Positions 45,924 through 54,438 are shown, numbered from the stretch's first letter. The stretch: DNA of 64,000 bases from Chitinophaga sp. HK235 (GCF_018255755.1 NZ_CP073766.1:4278001-4342000); one strand, 5' to 3'. A program made the numbers and translations. The notes: generated from the letters alone by a model not told the origin.

Positions 45924-48503
45924 TCAGGCCGAATTCCTGCCGGCATTGATAATGCCAAAAGAACAGCGCATGATCAGTTTCTCATACGTTTCCCTACCAT
46001 GGCTGTTGTTGGAATCAGCATCCAGTTCCCGCAAACGGGTAAGGGCATATTGCTGTGTGGTAAGCAAAGGCAATACAATCCTTTCCCGCATCTGAATAGA
46101 CAGCTGGTCTATCGGACTGGCTTCCATCAGCTCAGCTTCACCCGTAAGGCGGAGCAGGTATTTTTTGGTCAGCTCAAATTCGTCATAAATCATCTGCCAT
46201 ACTTCACCATACTGCGGATGTTTGGCCAGGTAAGCGGTGAGCGGGAAATAACTCTTCTTCATCGCCATTTCACAGTTGTCCAGCAGGGTCCTGAAAAACA
46301 GAGAGTGCTGGTACAGGTGTTCCACTTCGTTCCACTTGCCCAGGTCATACAACTGTTTGAGGGCGCTGCCCACACCGTAATAGCCAGGCACATTCTGCTT
46401 CAGCTGACTCCAGGCCCCTACATAAGGTACGGCCCGCAGATCATTGAGATTGAGTTTGGCACTGGCGTGGCGCTTACTGGGACGGCTGCCGATATTGGCT
46501 TCTGCGTAATAACGGAGCGGACTGGCGTGGTCCAGGTATTCCAGAAAATAAGGATGATTTTTCAGTTTGTTATATGACGCATAACCGGCGTCGGCAAGTG
46601 ATTGCAGCAGATCTTCCTCCTCCGCCGTAAGCGTCACTTCCCGGGAAGAGAACAGTTCATTGGTAATACCGGCATGTATCAGCTGTTCCATATTAAACTG
46701 AGCAGCGTCTATGGTGCCGAAGTTGGAACTGATGGTCTGTCCCTGAATGGTCTGCTGTATTTCCTCGTTGGCAATATTGCGGCCCATAGAAGCGTAGAAC
46801 TGGTGCGTTTTTCCGCCGCCACGTGCAGGAGGGCCTCCCCTGCCATCGAAAAAGACCACATCAACCCCGTATTCCTTGGAGATGCGGGTGAGCTCTTCTT
46901 TGGCTTTATAGATGCTCCAGTTGGCCATCAGGTAACCACCATCTTTGGTACCATCAGAGAAACCAAGCATAATGGTTTGCTGACTGTGACGACGACGCAG
47001 ATGCTCACGGTATTCAGGGTTTTCGTACAGTTCCTTCATCACCTGGCCTGCATGATGCAGGTCATCGATCGTTTCAAACAGCGGTACAATGTCGATGGTC
47101 ATTGTTTCTTTCTGCCATCCGCTGAGCAGGAACATGCCAAACACTTCCATCACATTCAGCACGCTGGTAGTGTGACTGATAATATAACGGTGGCAACCTT
47201 CTTCTCCATTAGCCTCCTGAATCTGTTTGATAGCGGCGATGGTCTTCAGGCTGTCCTGATGCAATGGATTCTCCAGCAGCTGCGGATCTACGGCAGCTTT
47301 GATATTCGCCAGGGCATTGATTTTCGACAGATCATCGAGCGCAGTGTAGTTTTGGGGCAGCGCATCCGTTTTTCCTGCGATGGCATTCAGCAGCTCCACA
47401 TGCACGGAGCTGTCCTGGCGCACGTCGAGGGATGCGAAATACAACCCGAAGATCTCCACTTTGCTGATCAGGTTGTCTACCAGGTGAACGAACAGGCCGT
47501 TATGCTGTTCTATAATCGTATTTCGTATATCCGTCAGCGTATCCAGAATGATCTGGCGGCTGATATCCGCCTTATGGCCGGCAGTAAAGAGGTTGCGTGA
47601 CAACCTGGCTTCCAGCGCTGCCACCACGTTTTCCACACCTTTGAAAGTAAGGCGGCGCTTCAGGGTACGTACTTCCCTGAAATAACATTTCATGATGGAA
47701 GCACGGAGGGCAGCAGCTACTTCCAGGGTGGTAGCGGCATTCACGAAAGGGTTGCCATCGCGGTCACCGCCGGGCCAGAAGCCCATGCGGATAACGGGAT
47801 TATTGCTGGTGACAGCTCCGGGGAACTGCGCTCTCAGGAATGAGAGGATGCGGCCACCGGCGCGGTAAAATATATTTTCGAGAAACCATACCAGGCTGAT
47901 AGCTTCATCATATGGTGTAGGTTTTTCTTTTTTGAAGAAAGGTGTTTTACCCAGCTGTTGCAGGTACATATTCACCTCTGAGGTGTTTTCTTCTACCAGT
48001 GCGCGGGCCAGGTCGTTGATGATACCCAGCACTTCACCGGGATAAAACTGGGTGGGGTGAGCTGTGAGTACCAGCCTTATACAAAAGTGCTCCAGCTTTT
48101 CCTTGAGTTTGTCCTGTGCCTGCTCCTGTAGCACCTCAGACTGCAGATGGCGAAGGGTACCGGCGCCCTGCAGGTCGCGGATATAGCGGAAGGCGGCGTC
48201 TTCCAGCGCGTCGAACAGCACCACCTGTCTTTCCGCATACTGTACAAACCGGAACAACAGATCGGTCCGCTGTTGTTCATCGCGGTAGGTGGTGTATTGC
48301 TCAAAGAAAGAGTCCATGATGGTTTGGGGGCTGTTTCCGCGGGCATATCCTTCTTCACAATGCAGGAGAAAGAGGGATAAAAAGATTCCTGTCTTCTCTA
48401 CCCGATGAAAGGGCAATGAGGTGAAGAGGCTGTTATACAGCTGGAACTTGGTACCAACAAGGTTTTTAAACTGTTGCAGCGAGTTGTTAACCGGCGCTTC
48501 CAT
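45924..48503 (-). CDS. ppc: Phosphoenolpyruvate carboxylase
   Basis: 859 residues. The first catalytic signature is LVLTAHPTQFYPGEVL (about 137-152, with the essential His; the usual TAHPTE has Q here). GFWPGGDRDGNPFVNAATTL (about 238-257) follows, then MLGFSDGTKDGGYLMANWSI (about 520-540) and DVVFFDGRGGPPARGGGKTH (about 553-572). The C-terminal RCSFGIINAGRNSA resembles the conserved end, with GRNS in place of the usual NTG. It carboxylates PEP to oxaloacetate, an anaplerotic reaction. It is shorter and more divergent than E. coli Ppc (883), as usual in this phylum. The gene stands alone. Confidence 0.93.
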   Translation of the reverse strand: MEAPVNNSLQQFKNLVGTKFQLYNSLFTSLPFHRVEKTGIFLSLFLLHCEEGYARGNSPQTIMDSFFEQYTTYRDEQQRTDLLFRFVQYAERQVVLFDALEDAAFRYIRDLQGAGTLRHLQSEVLQEQAQDKLKEKLEHFCIRLVLTAHPTQFYPGEVLGIINDLARALVEENTSEVNMYLQQLGKTPFFKKEKPTPYDEAISLVWFLENIFYRAGGRILSFLRAQFPGAVTSNNPVIRMGFWPGGDRDGNPFVNAATTLEVAAALRASIMKCYFREVRTLKRRLTFKGVENVVAALEARLSRNLFTAGHKADISRQIILDTLTDIRNTIIEQHNGLFVHLVDNLISKVEIFGLYFASLDVRQDSSVHVELLNAIAGKTDALPQNYTALDDLSKINALANIKAAVDPQLLENPLHQDSLKTIAAIKQIQEANGEEGCHRYIISHTTSVLNVMEVFGMFLLSGWQKETMTIDIVPLFETIDDLHHAGQVMKELYENPEYREHLRRRHSQQTIMLGFSDGTKDGGYLMANWSIYKAKEELTRISKEYGVDVVFFDGRGGPPARGGGKTHQFYASMGRNIANEEIQQTIQGQTISSNFGTIDAAQFNMEQLIHAGITNELFSSREVTLTAEEEDLLQSLADAGYASYNKLKNHPYFLEYLDHASPLRYYAEANIGSRPSKRHASAKLNLNDLRAVPYVGAWSQLKQNVPGYYGVGSALKQLYDLGKWNEVEHLYQHSLFFRTLLDNCEMAMKKSYFPLTAYLAKHPQYGEVWQMIYDEFELTKKYLLRLTGEAELMEASPIDQLSIQMRERIVLPLLTTQQYALTRLRELDADSNNSHGRETYEKLIMRCSFGIINAGRNSA

Positions 48504-48858
48504 ACTAAAAATCCATTTATAGTGCTGAAGAAGAGAACTAAGCGGCCGTTAAATTAATAATTATTTTGTTTAGTTGTTTATTTATTAAACGCTTTATTTT
48601 TTGATTATTATTTTACATAAAAGATAAATGTTTGAATATTTTCTAATAAGAATGTAAAAAAAAATCCCGGCTGCAAAAAGCAAACCGGGATGCATAGGTA
48701 TTAGAACTGGCGGAAAGAGATGACAGGACATAAAACTCCCTGTACAATCTGTCGATTGAATTTTTTTTTTAAAAGATCAACGATAAATAATCAGTGAAAA
48801 AGGTAGAGAAGTGGAAAGGGAAGTATATGTATTCAGGTTAAATGGATGCAGGCCGGCA
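48504..48858. other. Intergenic region between ppc and the tonB-like gene
   Basis: 355 bp, AT-rich. The only recognised element is the terminator at 48656-48691. The ppc promoter should lie at about 48510-48600, but no clear TAnnTTTG was found. Confidence 0.4.
48656..48691 (-). terminator. Intrinsic terminator for the tonB-like gene
   Basis: ATCCCGG (about 48664-48670) pairs with CCGGGAT (48685-48691), with an inner TGC/GCA. On the minus strand nine T follow (complement of 48656-48664). It lies about 170 bp beyond the stop codon. Confidence 0.7.
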
Positions 48859-49698
48859 TTATTGATTTTCCAGGGAGAAGCGGATCGGCAGGTTGTACAG
48901 TACGTTCACAGTTCGGCCATTCTGTTTACCGGCCTTCCAGTTGGGCATTTTATTGACAACCCTTACTGCTTCTTCTTCCAGCCCGCCACCTTTAGCTGCA
49001 CCTACTGTTTTTACCTGAGAGATAGTGCCGTCTTTGCTCACCACAAACTGCACGTATACAGGGCCCTGTATACCGTTCTCCACGGCCATATTCGGATAGC
49101 GGAGATTCTTTTGCAGATATTTACGCAGCGCCTCTTCTCCACCAGGGAACTCCGGCATGATTTCAACGAAAGTCAGTGTTTCTTCTCTCTCAGGTGCTAC
49201 GGGAGCAGTCACTACGCCTGGTGTGCCTGCAGATACATCTGCTAAACCATCTGCCACACCATTCAGGTCACCTTCGGTATTCTGCAGCCCTACTGTTTTA
49301 TTACCGATATCACTGATTTTGGGTGGCTCATCTTCAGGACTTACCTGATCATTGGGCACCACTTTCAGGCTGGCAAAATCAATGGTTGGTGCAGCAGCGG
49401 GAGGCGGTGTAGCCTGCACTGGCGGCGGAATTACCGGATCTGGCTCCGGTTGATCGATTTGTGTAAGGGTGGTGGTTTTGTCGAGAAACACCGGTTTGTT
49501 GATGTTGTCTTTAGCGCTTAATGTATTATTCAATACATAGCCACCTACCATCACCAATACGATGGAAGCTGTACCCATTACGGCATTGCGTACACGGCGG
49601 TCGTAACGGCTGCGTAATGCATAGGCCCCATAATCTTTGTTCCTACCATCGAAGAGGATGTCGAGGAAATCATTCCCCTGGATTTTAGCTGAGTCCAT
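48859..49698 (-). CDS. TonB family energy-transducing protein
   Basis: 279 residues from ATG 49698; an ATG at 49743 would add 15 residues absent from typical relatives. DFLDILFDGRNKDYGAYALR (10-29) is the characteristic Bacteroidota TonB N-terminus, then one membrane helix (about 38-56). A proline-rich periplasmic spacer (PEPDPVIPPPVQATPPPAAA) precedes a C-terminal TonB domain (about 190-279): MPEFPGGEEALRKYLQKNLR, GPVYVQFVVSKDGTISQVKT, and VNKMPNWKAGKQNGR. It would couple the proton motive force to SusC-like receptors. It lies downstream of the PstS-like gene on the same strand, after a 365-bp gap. Confidence 0.93.
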   Translation of the reverse strand: MDSAKIQGNDFLDILFDGRNKDYGAYALRSRYDRRVRNAVMGTASIVLVMVGGYVLNNTLSAKDNINKPVFLDKTTTLTQIDQPEPDPVIPPPVQATPPPAAAPTIDFASLKVVPNDQVSPEDEPPKISDIGNKTVGLQNTEGDLNGVADGLADVSAGTPGVVTAPVAPEREETLTFVEIMPEFPGGEEALRKYLQKNLRYPNMAVENGIQGPVYVQFVVSKDGTISQVKTVGAAKGGGLEEEAVRVVNKMPNWKAGKQNGRTVNVLYNLPIRFSLENQ

Positions 49699-50063
49699 GG
49701 TAATTTGTTTTTTAACTAGATGAGGCAGGAAAATATTTTCCATAACAAAATGGAAAAATATTTTTTCGGGGATATATAAAAGAGAAGCCCCGGCTCGAGA
49801 CCGGGACTTGCTGGCACTGGGAGCCTTACCTGGAAACAGGTGGTTCCTTCATGATAAATTAGGCTTTCCGAAAAAAGTATAAGCGTTTACGTTAGCAGGT
49901 AGTCATTCATTTATTTCCTGTGTGTTCAAAACAGGAGTTGCCATAGGATAAAAATAATATCGTCATAGCAGTTCTCCGGCTGTCGAGGCAACTACCCCAC
50001 AACACCCACCAGTATTGCCGTGGATAGCGCCCCTTATGACCGGAGTATATATAGCTTCCGTTG
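49699..50063 (-). other. Intergenic leader with several hairpins
   Basis: 365 bp upstream of the tonB-like gene. Visible pairings are GTCATA/TATGAC (about 49961 and 50034) enclosing GGCAA/TTGCC, ACCTG-GAA-ACAGGT near 49830, and CCCGG-TCTCGAG-CCGGG near 49790 followed on the minus strand by a pyrimidine-rich tail. It could hold a terminator for the PstS-like gene and a structured leader for tonB. No known riboswitch class was recognised. Confidence 0.4.
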
Positions 50064-50945
50064 TTATTTTGTTGCGACAGCATTAGCCGGATGAGCGGTC
50101 AGGAACCCGAAGTGATGCAGTTGTGTCTGTCCTTCCCGTTGTATATACTGTACCCAGGATGCGATCACCGGTTGTGTTTTCTCCAGTGAGCGGTCGTAGC
50201 TCAGCACCACCTCTTCTATCGGGATACCCGGTGGCGGTGCGGTTTCCAGCCGATTGATCAATACATCCAGGTTAGTATAGAAATTTTCTTCCTGCTCTAA
50301 GCGCCCGTTGTTGTTGAGGTCGAGCGGAATAACGGCAATATCATGAACGGGTTTCCGGTTGCGCAGATCGTAGATAAAACCGGGGTTATTAAAGGATACT
50401 GCGGCGGGATCTTCCTGTACTGCTTTCAGCAGCTGCTGGTCATCGCCGGGCACCTGTTTTCCTTTTATATCTTCAAAAGCAGCACCATAAAAGGCTGCGA
50501 AAGTAACCGGTGCACAGGATTTTTCCAGCCGGTTGTATACGACTACCTGTTCAACGGCAGCATCTTTTTGTTCCCGTTTAAAATACAATTCCTTCAAATG
50601 CTCTACTGTCAATGATTTTCCGGCATGTGTACTGCGGATATTGGTAACAGGTAACAGTGCATAACGGGCAACTGCTACATACTGATATTGTTCTTTATGT
50701 TGCGGGATACGCTGCGCAGTAATATGTATCACTGCCTGCGCTGCGGCTGGATCTCTGGGAGACACCAGGCGAAATACTGTTCCGGGGTGGGTTTGCTGGA
50801 AATCGTCGATCCAATCCTGTACCAGCGGAAAAGTAAAACGTGTACCCGTCACAGTTATAGTATCTTGATTAGTGGCAGCTTTTGCAGTGTTGGCAAGGGT
50901 TATTACTAAAAGAGCTGTCAGCAGGAAATGAGCATGAGTTTTCAT
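50064..50945 (-). CDS. PstS-like periplasmic substrate-binding protein
   Basis: 293 residues from ATG 50945, which begins a signal peptide (MKTHAHFLLTALLVITLANT, ending AKAA). It follows the PstS/PBP-like pattern: TITVTGTRFTFPLVQDWIDD near the start, FKREQKDAAVEQVVVYNRLE near 122-141, FAAFYGAAFEDIKG near 149-162, and SFNNPGFIYDLRNRKPVHDI near 184. An EF-hand-like acidic loop DLNNNGRLEQEE (209-220) occurs before the end, as in several Bacteroidota relatives. The ligand is probably an oxyanion, phosphate or sulfate. The upstream leader with a Cys-rich mini-ORF argues for a sulfur link (inference). No permease genes adjoin. Confidence 0.8.
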   Translation of the reverse strand: MKTHAHFLLTALLVITLANTAKAATNQDTITVTGTRFTFPLVQDWIDDFQQTHPGTVFRLVSPRDPAAAQAVIHITAQRIPQHKEQYQYVAVARYALLPVTNIRSTHAGKSLTVEHLKELYFKREQKDAAVEQVVVYNRLEKSCAPVTFAAFYGAAFEDIKGKQVPGDDQQLLKAVQEDPAAVSFNNPGFIYDLRNRKPVHDIAVIPLDLNNNGRLEQEENFYTNLDVLINRLETAPPPGIPIEEVVLSYDRSLEKTQPVIASWVQYIQREGQTQLHHFGFLTAHPANAVATK

Positions 50946-50989
50946 GGCAAACAATTTTGTGTGAACGATATGCCGGGGAGGCGCGGGTA

Positions 50990-51034
50990 GGTATGATACT
51001 GAAAAATTTACCACCAATAAATTTGCAGCATACC
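50990..51034 (-). promoter_or_regulatory. Leader hairpin before the PstS-like gene
   Basis: On the minus strand GGTATG, CTG and AAATTTA pair with TAAATTT, CAG and CATACC (closing pair 50990-50995 with 51029-51034). It lies between the mini-ORF and the main start codon. There is no T-run, so control of translation or of an alternative fold is more likely than termination. Confidence 0.45.
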
Positions 51035-51093
51035 TTTCCCGCAAGCCCGACCAGGCATTCTATTTACAGCTTACAGAACGCAAGACTTCAGTG

Positions 51094-51213
51094 TCAGCAA
51101 CTACTGCTACAACAGCAGTGCAGCACAACGATGTAACGGGAACAGGTATTGTTTACCTTTGCTGATATCAACGCTTGGGAACGTAGTCCACAGTCCTGAG
51201 TATGCCGGTTCAT
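51094..51213 (-). CDS. Cysteine-rich leader peptide (candidate attenuator uORF)
   Basis: ATG at 51213 opens a 39-codon frame in the leader of the PstS-like gene: MNRHTQDCGLRSQALISAKV, then NNTCSRYIVVLHCCCSSSC and TGA. Six of 39 residues are Cys, four of them in the last seven (CCCSSSC). Such tracts stall ribosomes when charged tRNA-Cys is scarce, the principle of leader-peptide attenuation; Cys-tract uORFs of this kind are known before sulfur-assimilation genes in mycobacteria. The stop is 148 nt before the main ATG, with a hairpin between. The predicted transcription start near 51336 places the ORF within the transcript. Its role is inferred from composition and position. Confidence 0.55.
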   Translation of the reverse strand: MNRHTQDCGLRSQALISAKVNNTCSRYIVVLHCCCSSSC

Positions 51214-51324
51214 AGTGTATCGTTTTACACAATTGTTCAATAATGGCGGCTGCTCTTTGCTGGTGGATCAAAAGATGCCGGGAGTATTGCCTTATTTCTC
51301 CCTGTTGTGGTTGTAAACTTATTA

Positions 51325-51373
51325 GTCTACTGATTTGGTAGACAAATATACATCGAGTTTTATTAATTACAAA
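51325..51373 (-). promoter_or_regulatory. Promoter with overlapping GTCTAC-N7-GTAGAC operator
   Basis: On the minus strand TTTG (complement of 51370-51373), 19 nt, then TATATTTG (complement of 51343-51350), an ideal match. A palindrome GTCTAC (51325-51330), 7 nt, GTAGAC (51338-51343) touches the -7 box and covers the predicted start site, where a repressor would act. The shape is like Rrf2-type (CymR/IscR) sites, but that is a guess. Confidence 0.75.
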
Positions 51374-51521
51374 TAATTTTTGTGTTTTTTTTCATACATG
51401 GATATTCGTTTGTAAAAGACGGTCCTATTTCCGGCCCCCGATTATTAACTTTCGGGAAAGTCCTTTACGTAAGCGTCTTTGAGCTCCATCATTTGCATAA
51501 AAAATAAGCTATTTTTGCCCC

Positions 51522-52352
51522 ATGAAATCACATGTGAAGAATATCCTGCTGCTCATTATCGGTGCGCTGATATTTGCCGTAGGCATTAATTATCTGGCCA
51601 TCCCCAACAAGCTCTCTGAAGGCGGGGTAATTGGTATCACCATCGTTACCTATTATTATTTCGGCTGGTCTCCGGGTATCACCAACCTCATCATTAACGT
51701 GTTCCTGATCATAGCAGGGTACAAACTGCTGGACAAGCGGGGGATGTTGTATACGATCCTGGGTATTATTTTTTGTTCGTTGTTCCTTTATATCACGGAA
51801 AACCATCTCACACCGGTAACTTCCAACCCCTTGCTGGCAGCCATTTTCGCCGGCTTACTGGTAGGCATTGGCATAGGACTCGTATTCCTGTCAGGCGGCA
51901 CTACCGGCGGCTCAGCCATTGTAGCAAGGATGTGCAATAAATACCTGGGCTGGACCCTGGGCAACGCTATGCTGATATTTGATATCGTCGTGATTGCTGC
52001 TTCTTCCTTTATCATCGGCCTGGAAAAAACCATGTATACCTTTATCGCTGTATACATTGGTGCCAGAACAGTAGATTATATAGTAGACGGTCTTAACACC
52101 AAACGGGCCATTACCATCATCTCCCAGCATACCCCACTCATCGCACAAAAGATCACCGGCGAAATGGGACGTGGTGCAACCGTACTGCATGGACATGGTG
52201 CCTACACCGGCGACAGAAAAGAAATATTGTATGTTGTTATCGGCAAACAAGAGCTGATGCACCTCAAATCCCTTGTACAGGAAGCTGATCCCGAAGCATT
52301 TGTGGTTATCCACGAAGTACATGAAGTACTGGGCCGGGGCTTCTCGATGTAA
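51522..52352 (+). CDS. YitT family membrane protein (DUF161/DUF2179)
   Basis: 276 residues. About five membrane helices (8-28, 48-68, 75-92, 103-128, 145-170) contain the family signatures GINYLAIPNKLSEGGVIGIT, then FLSGGTTGGSAIVARM. A cytosolic DUF2179 domain (about 215-270) follows: GRGATVLHGHGAYTGDRKEI, then VVIGKQELMHLKSLV. The family's transport role is unsettled. A perfect -7 box TATTTTTG (51510-51517) ends 4 nt before the ATG, so the mRNA may be leaderless. It is divergent from the PstS-like leader, about 150 bp from that promoter. Confidence 0.92.
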   Translation: MKSHVKNILLLIIGALIFAVGINYLAIPNKLSEGGVIGITIVTYYYFGWSPGITNLIINVFLIIAGYKLLDKRGMLYTILGIIFCSLFLYITENHLTPVTSNPLLAAIFAGLLVGIGIGLVFLSGGTTGGSAIVARMCNKYLGWTLGNAMLIFDIVVIAASSFIIGLEKTMYTFIAVYIGARTVDYIVDGLNTKRAITIISQHTPLIAQKITGEMGRGATVLHGHGAYTGDRKEILYVVIGKQELMHLKSLVQEADPEAFVVIHEVHEVLGRGFSM

Positions 52353-52471
52353 AAAATTTCCAACTCTTTTTTCCCCGTATTTGGATTTTGAAAAAGAGAT
52401 GTCTATATTGTAGACACTCAAATGCGGCCCATTTCCTTACCATCTTATCAACCAACTTAATACGGGGAAAA

Positions 52472-53593
52472 ATGACACAAAGCTCCCAACGCTTTTTACC
52501 GCTGGATGTATTCCGCGGCATGACAGTCTGTTTCATGATCATTGTTAATACCGGCGGCACAGGGGGTACTTACTGGCCGCTGGATCATGCCCCCTGGCAC
52601 GGCTGGACACCCACAGACCTGGTATTCCCTTCCTTCCTTTTTGCTGTAGGCAATGCCATGAGTTTCAGCATGAAAAAATATGAACAGCTGGGCAACGCAG
52701 CTGTGCTCGGTAAAATCTTTAAACGCACCCTTATCATTTTTCTGCTCGGTTACCTGATGTACTGGTTTCCCTTTGTGGAGCATACCAGCACGGGACTGAG
52801 CTTCAAACCCTTCAGCCATACCCGTATCCTGGGCGTATTACAACGTATAGCCCTCTGTTATGGTATTGCCTCCCTGCTGATTCATTATCTTCCTAAAAAA
52901 GGCGTGTGGACGGTCAGCGCCCTGTTCCTCTTCGGCTACTGGGCCATCCTGTGGTTTGCCGGTACACCCGGCGACCAGTACGGCATCCACGGCAATGCCG
53001 GCATCGCACTTGATAAGCTAGTAATGGGCGACAATCATATGTATCATGGAGAAGGTTTTGCCTTTGATCCGGAAGGTATCCTCAGCACCTTCCCTGCTGT
53101 GGTGAATGTAGTAGCCGGTTATTATGCAGGCCTGTTTGTACAGCAGCAGGGCCGCACCCAGTCCGGCCTGCTACGGATGATAGCCACCGGCGCCGTGCTG
53201 ATAGCCCTCGCCTACGCATGGAACACGGTATTCCCCATCAACAAAAAACTGTGGACCAGCTCCTATGTGCTGCTCACGGTGGGCATCGACCTGATACTTT
53301 TATCCCTGCTCATTTTACTGATCGATATTGCCGGCTTAACCAAAGGCACCGGCTTTTTCACCATATTCGGCAAAAACCCACTGTTCCTATACCTATTGTC
53401 AGAAGTGCTCGCTATCCTGATGTACTTCTTCCGGATAGGTAACCAATCATTGTATCAATGGATCAATGATCAGATTTTTCAGCCCTTGTCTCCCGGTAAA
53501 TTCGGCTCTCTGCTGTTCTCACTGGCGTTTATGCTGCTGTGTTGGACAGTAGGTCTGATACTGGATAAGCGGAAGATCTATGTAAGGGTATAA
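52472..53593 (+). CDS. NagX-like/HGSNAT-like membrane acyltransferase
   Basis: 373 residues from ATG 52472; the longer frame adds a non-hydrophobic stretch. It opens with RFLPLDVFRGMTVCFMIIVN, the DUF1624/DUF5009 signature also seen in heparan-alpha-glucosaminide N-acetyltransferase. HAPWHGWTPTDLVFPSFLFA (about 38-57) holds the conserved active-site His. About ten membrane helices follow to the C-terminus. In Bacteroidota and proteobacteria these genes (nagX) often go with N-acetylglucosamine use, perhaps modifying or transporting amino sugars. The GH20 gene is 13 kb away, so that link is weak. A 45-bp palindrome follows. Confidence 0.86.
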   Translation: MTQSSQRFLPLDVFRGMTVCFMIIVNTGGTGGTYWPLDHAPWHGWTPTDLVFPSFLFAVGNAMSFSMKKYEQLGNAAVLGKIFKRTLIIFLLGYLMYWFPFVEHTSTGLSFKPFSHTRILGVLQRIALCYGIASLLIHYLPKKGVWTVSALFLFGYWAILWFAGTPGDQYGIHGNAGIALDKLVMGDNHMYHGEGFAFDPEGILSTFPAVVNVVAGYYAGLFVQQQGRTQSGLLRMIATGAVLIALAYAWNTVFPINKKLWTSSYVLLTVGIDLILLSLLILLIDIAGLTKGTGFFTIFGKNPLFLYLLSEVLAILMYFFRIGNQSLYQWINDQIFQPLSPGKFGSLLFSLAFMLLCWTVGLILDKRKIYVRV

Positions 53594-53605
53594 CAGATAA
53601 AGCGG

Positions 53606-53650
53606 ATTATCATTTTATTGGGATATTTGATATTCCAATAAAATGATAAT
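53606..53650. promoter_or_regulatory. 45-bp near-perfect palindrome abutting the SDR start codon
   Basis: Arms of 21 bp (53606-53626 and 53630-53650, one G-U pair) with a TTG loop, rich in A+T and with no T-run. It ends 2 nt before the SDR ATG (53653) and 12 bp after the upstream stop, so it could be a terminator, an operator or a start-masking hairpin. Confidence 0.55.
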
Positions 53651-53652
53651 CT

Positions 53653-54438
53653 ATGAACCTATCCTTAAAAGATAAAACCGCACTGGTGTGCGGCAGTTCA
53701 CAAGGCCTCGGCCTTGCCACCGCCATAGAGCTGGCTTCCCTGGGCGCCACCTGCATCCTCACGGCCCGGAACGAAGAAAAACTAAAAACCGCTGTAGCAC
53801 AACTCTCTGCTGAAGCCGGACAAGCCCACCGGTATATCGTATCCGACTTCTCAGACCTGGACGAAGTAAAGGAGCTGGCTGCCGACCTCGCTCTCGAAGG
53901 CCTGGTACATATCCTGATCAACAATACCGGCGGCCCTTCCGCAGGCCCTATCCTGGAAGCCTCCACAGACGCCTTTACAAATGCTTTCTCCCAGCACCTG
54001 CTCTGCAACCAGGTACTGGCGCAGGCGTTGGTGCCAGGCATGATCCAGGCCGGCTATGGTCGTATCATCAATATTATATCTACATCCGTAAAGGCACCGC
54101 TGAAAAATCTCGGTGTGTCCAATACTACCCGCTGGGCTGTTGCCGCCTGGGCCAAAACGCTGGCCACAGAACTGGCTCCTCATGGCATTACAGTCAATAA
54201 TGTATTGCCCGGGTCTACCCGCACCGCCAGGCTGGAAAGTCTGTTCAGCAGCAGTGCCGCTGCCCGTAACGTCTCTCCTGAAACGATCGCAGCCGAATGG
54301 CTGGCAGACATACCCATGAAACGTTTTGGCGAAGCCCAGGAAGTAGCCGCCATGGCCGCTTTTCTGGCTACACCCGCAGCCGCCTACGTGACAGGCACCA
54401 GTATAGCAGTAGACGGAGGAAAAACACCAGTCTCCTGA
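53653..54438 (+). CDS. Short-chain dehydrogenase/reductase with altered catalytic motif
   Basis: 261 residues. The NAD(P)-binding motif is ALVCGSSQGLGLATAIELAS (about 9-28), then NARNEEKL-like specificity residues (LTARNEEKLKT), and LINNTGGPSAGP near 89. RIINIISTSV carries the catalytic Ser. The following segment, LGVSNTTRWAVAAWAKTLAT, aligns where classical SDRs have Y-x-x-x-K but offers S-x-x-x-R, so the usual Tyr/Lys pair is missing. A set of FabG-like Bacteroidota SDRs share such a motif, and activity cannot be assumed. PLGxTxTxRLE-type substrate loop and VTGTSIAVDGGKTP end are normal. It precedes the lutABC genes by 67 bp and may share their transcript. Confidence 0.88.
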   Translation: MNLSLKDKTALVCGSSQGLGLATAIELASLGATCILTARNEEKLKTAVAQLSAEAGQAHRYIVSDFSDLDEVKELAADLALEGLVHILINNTGGPSAGPILEASTDAFTNAFSQHLLCNQVLAQALVPGMIQAGYGRIINIISTSVKAPLKNLGVSNTTRWAVAAWAKTLATELAPHGITVNNVLPGSTRTARLESLFSSSAAARNVSPETIAAEWLADIPMKRFGEAQEVAAMAAFLATPAAAYVTGTSIAVDGGKTPVS

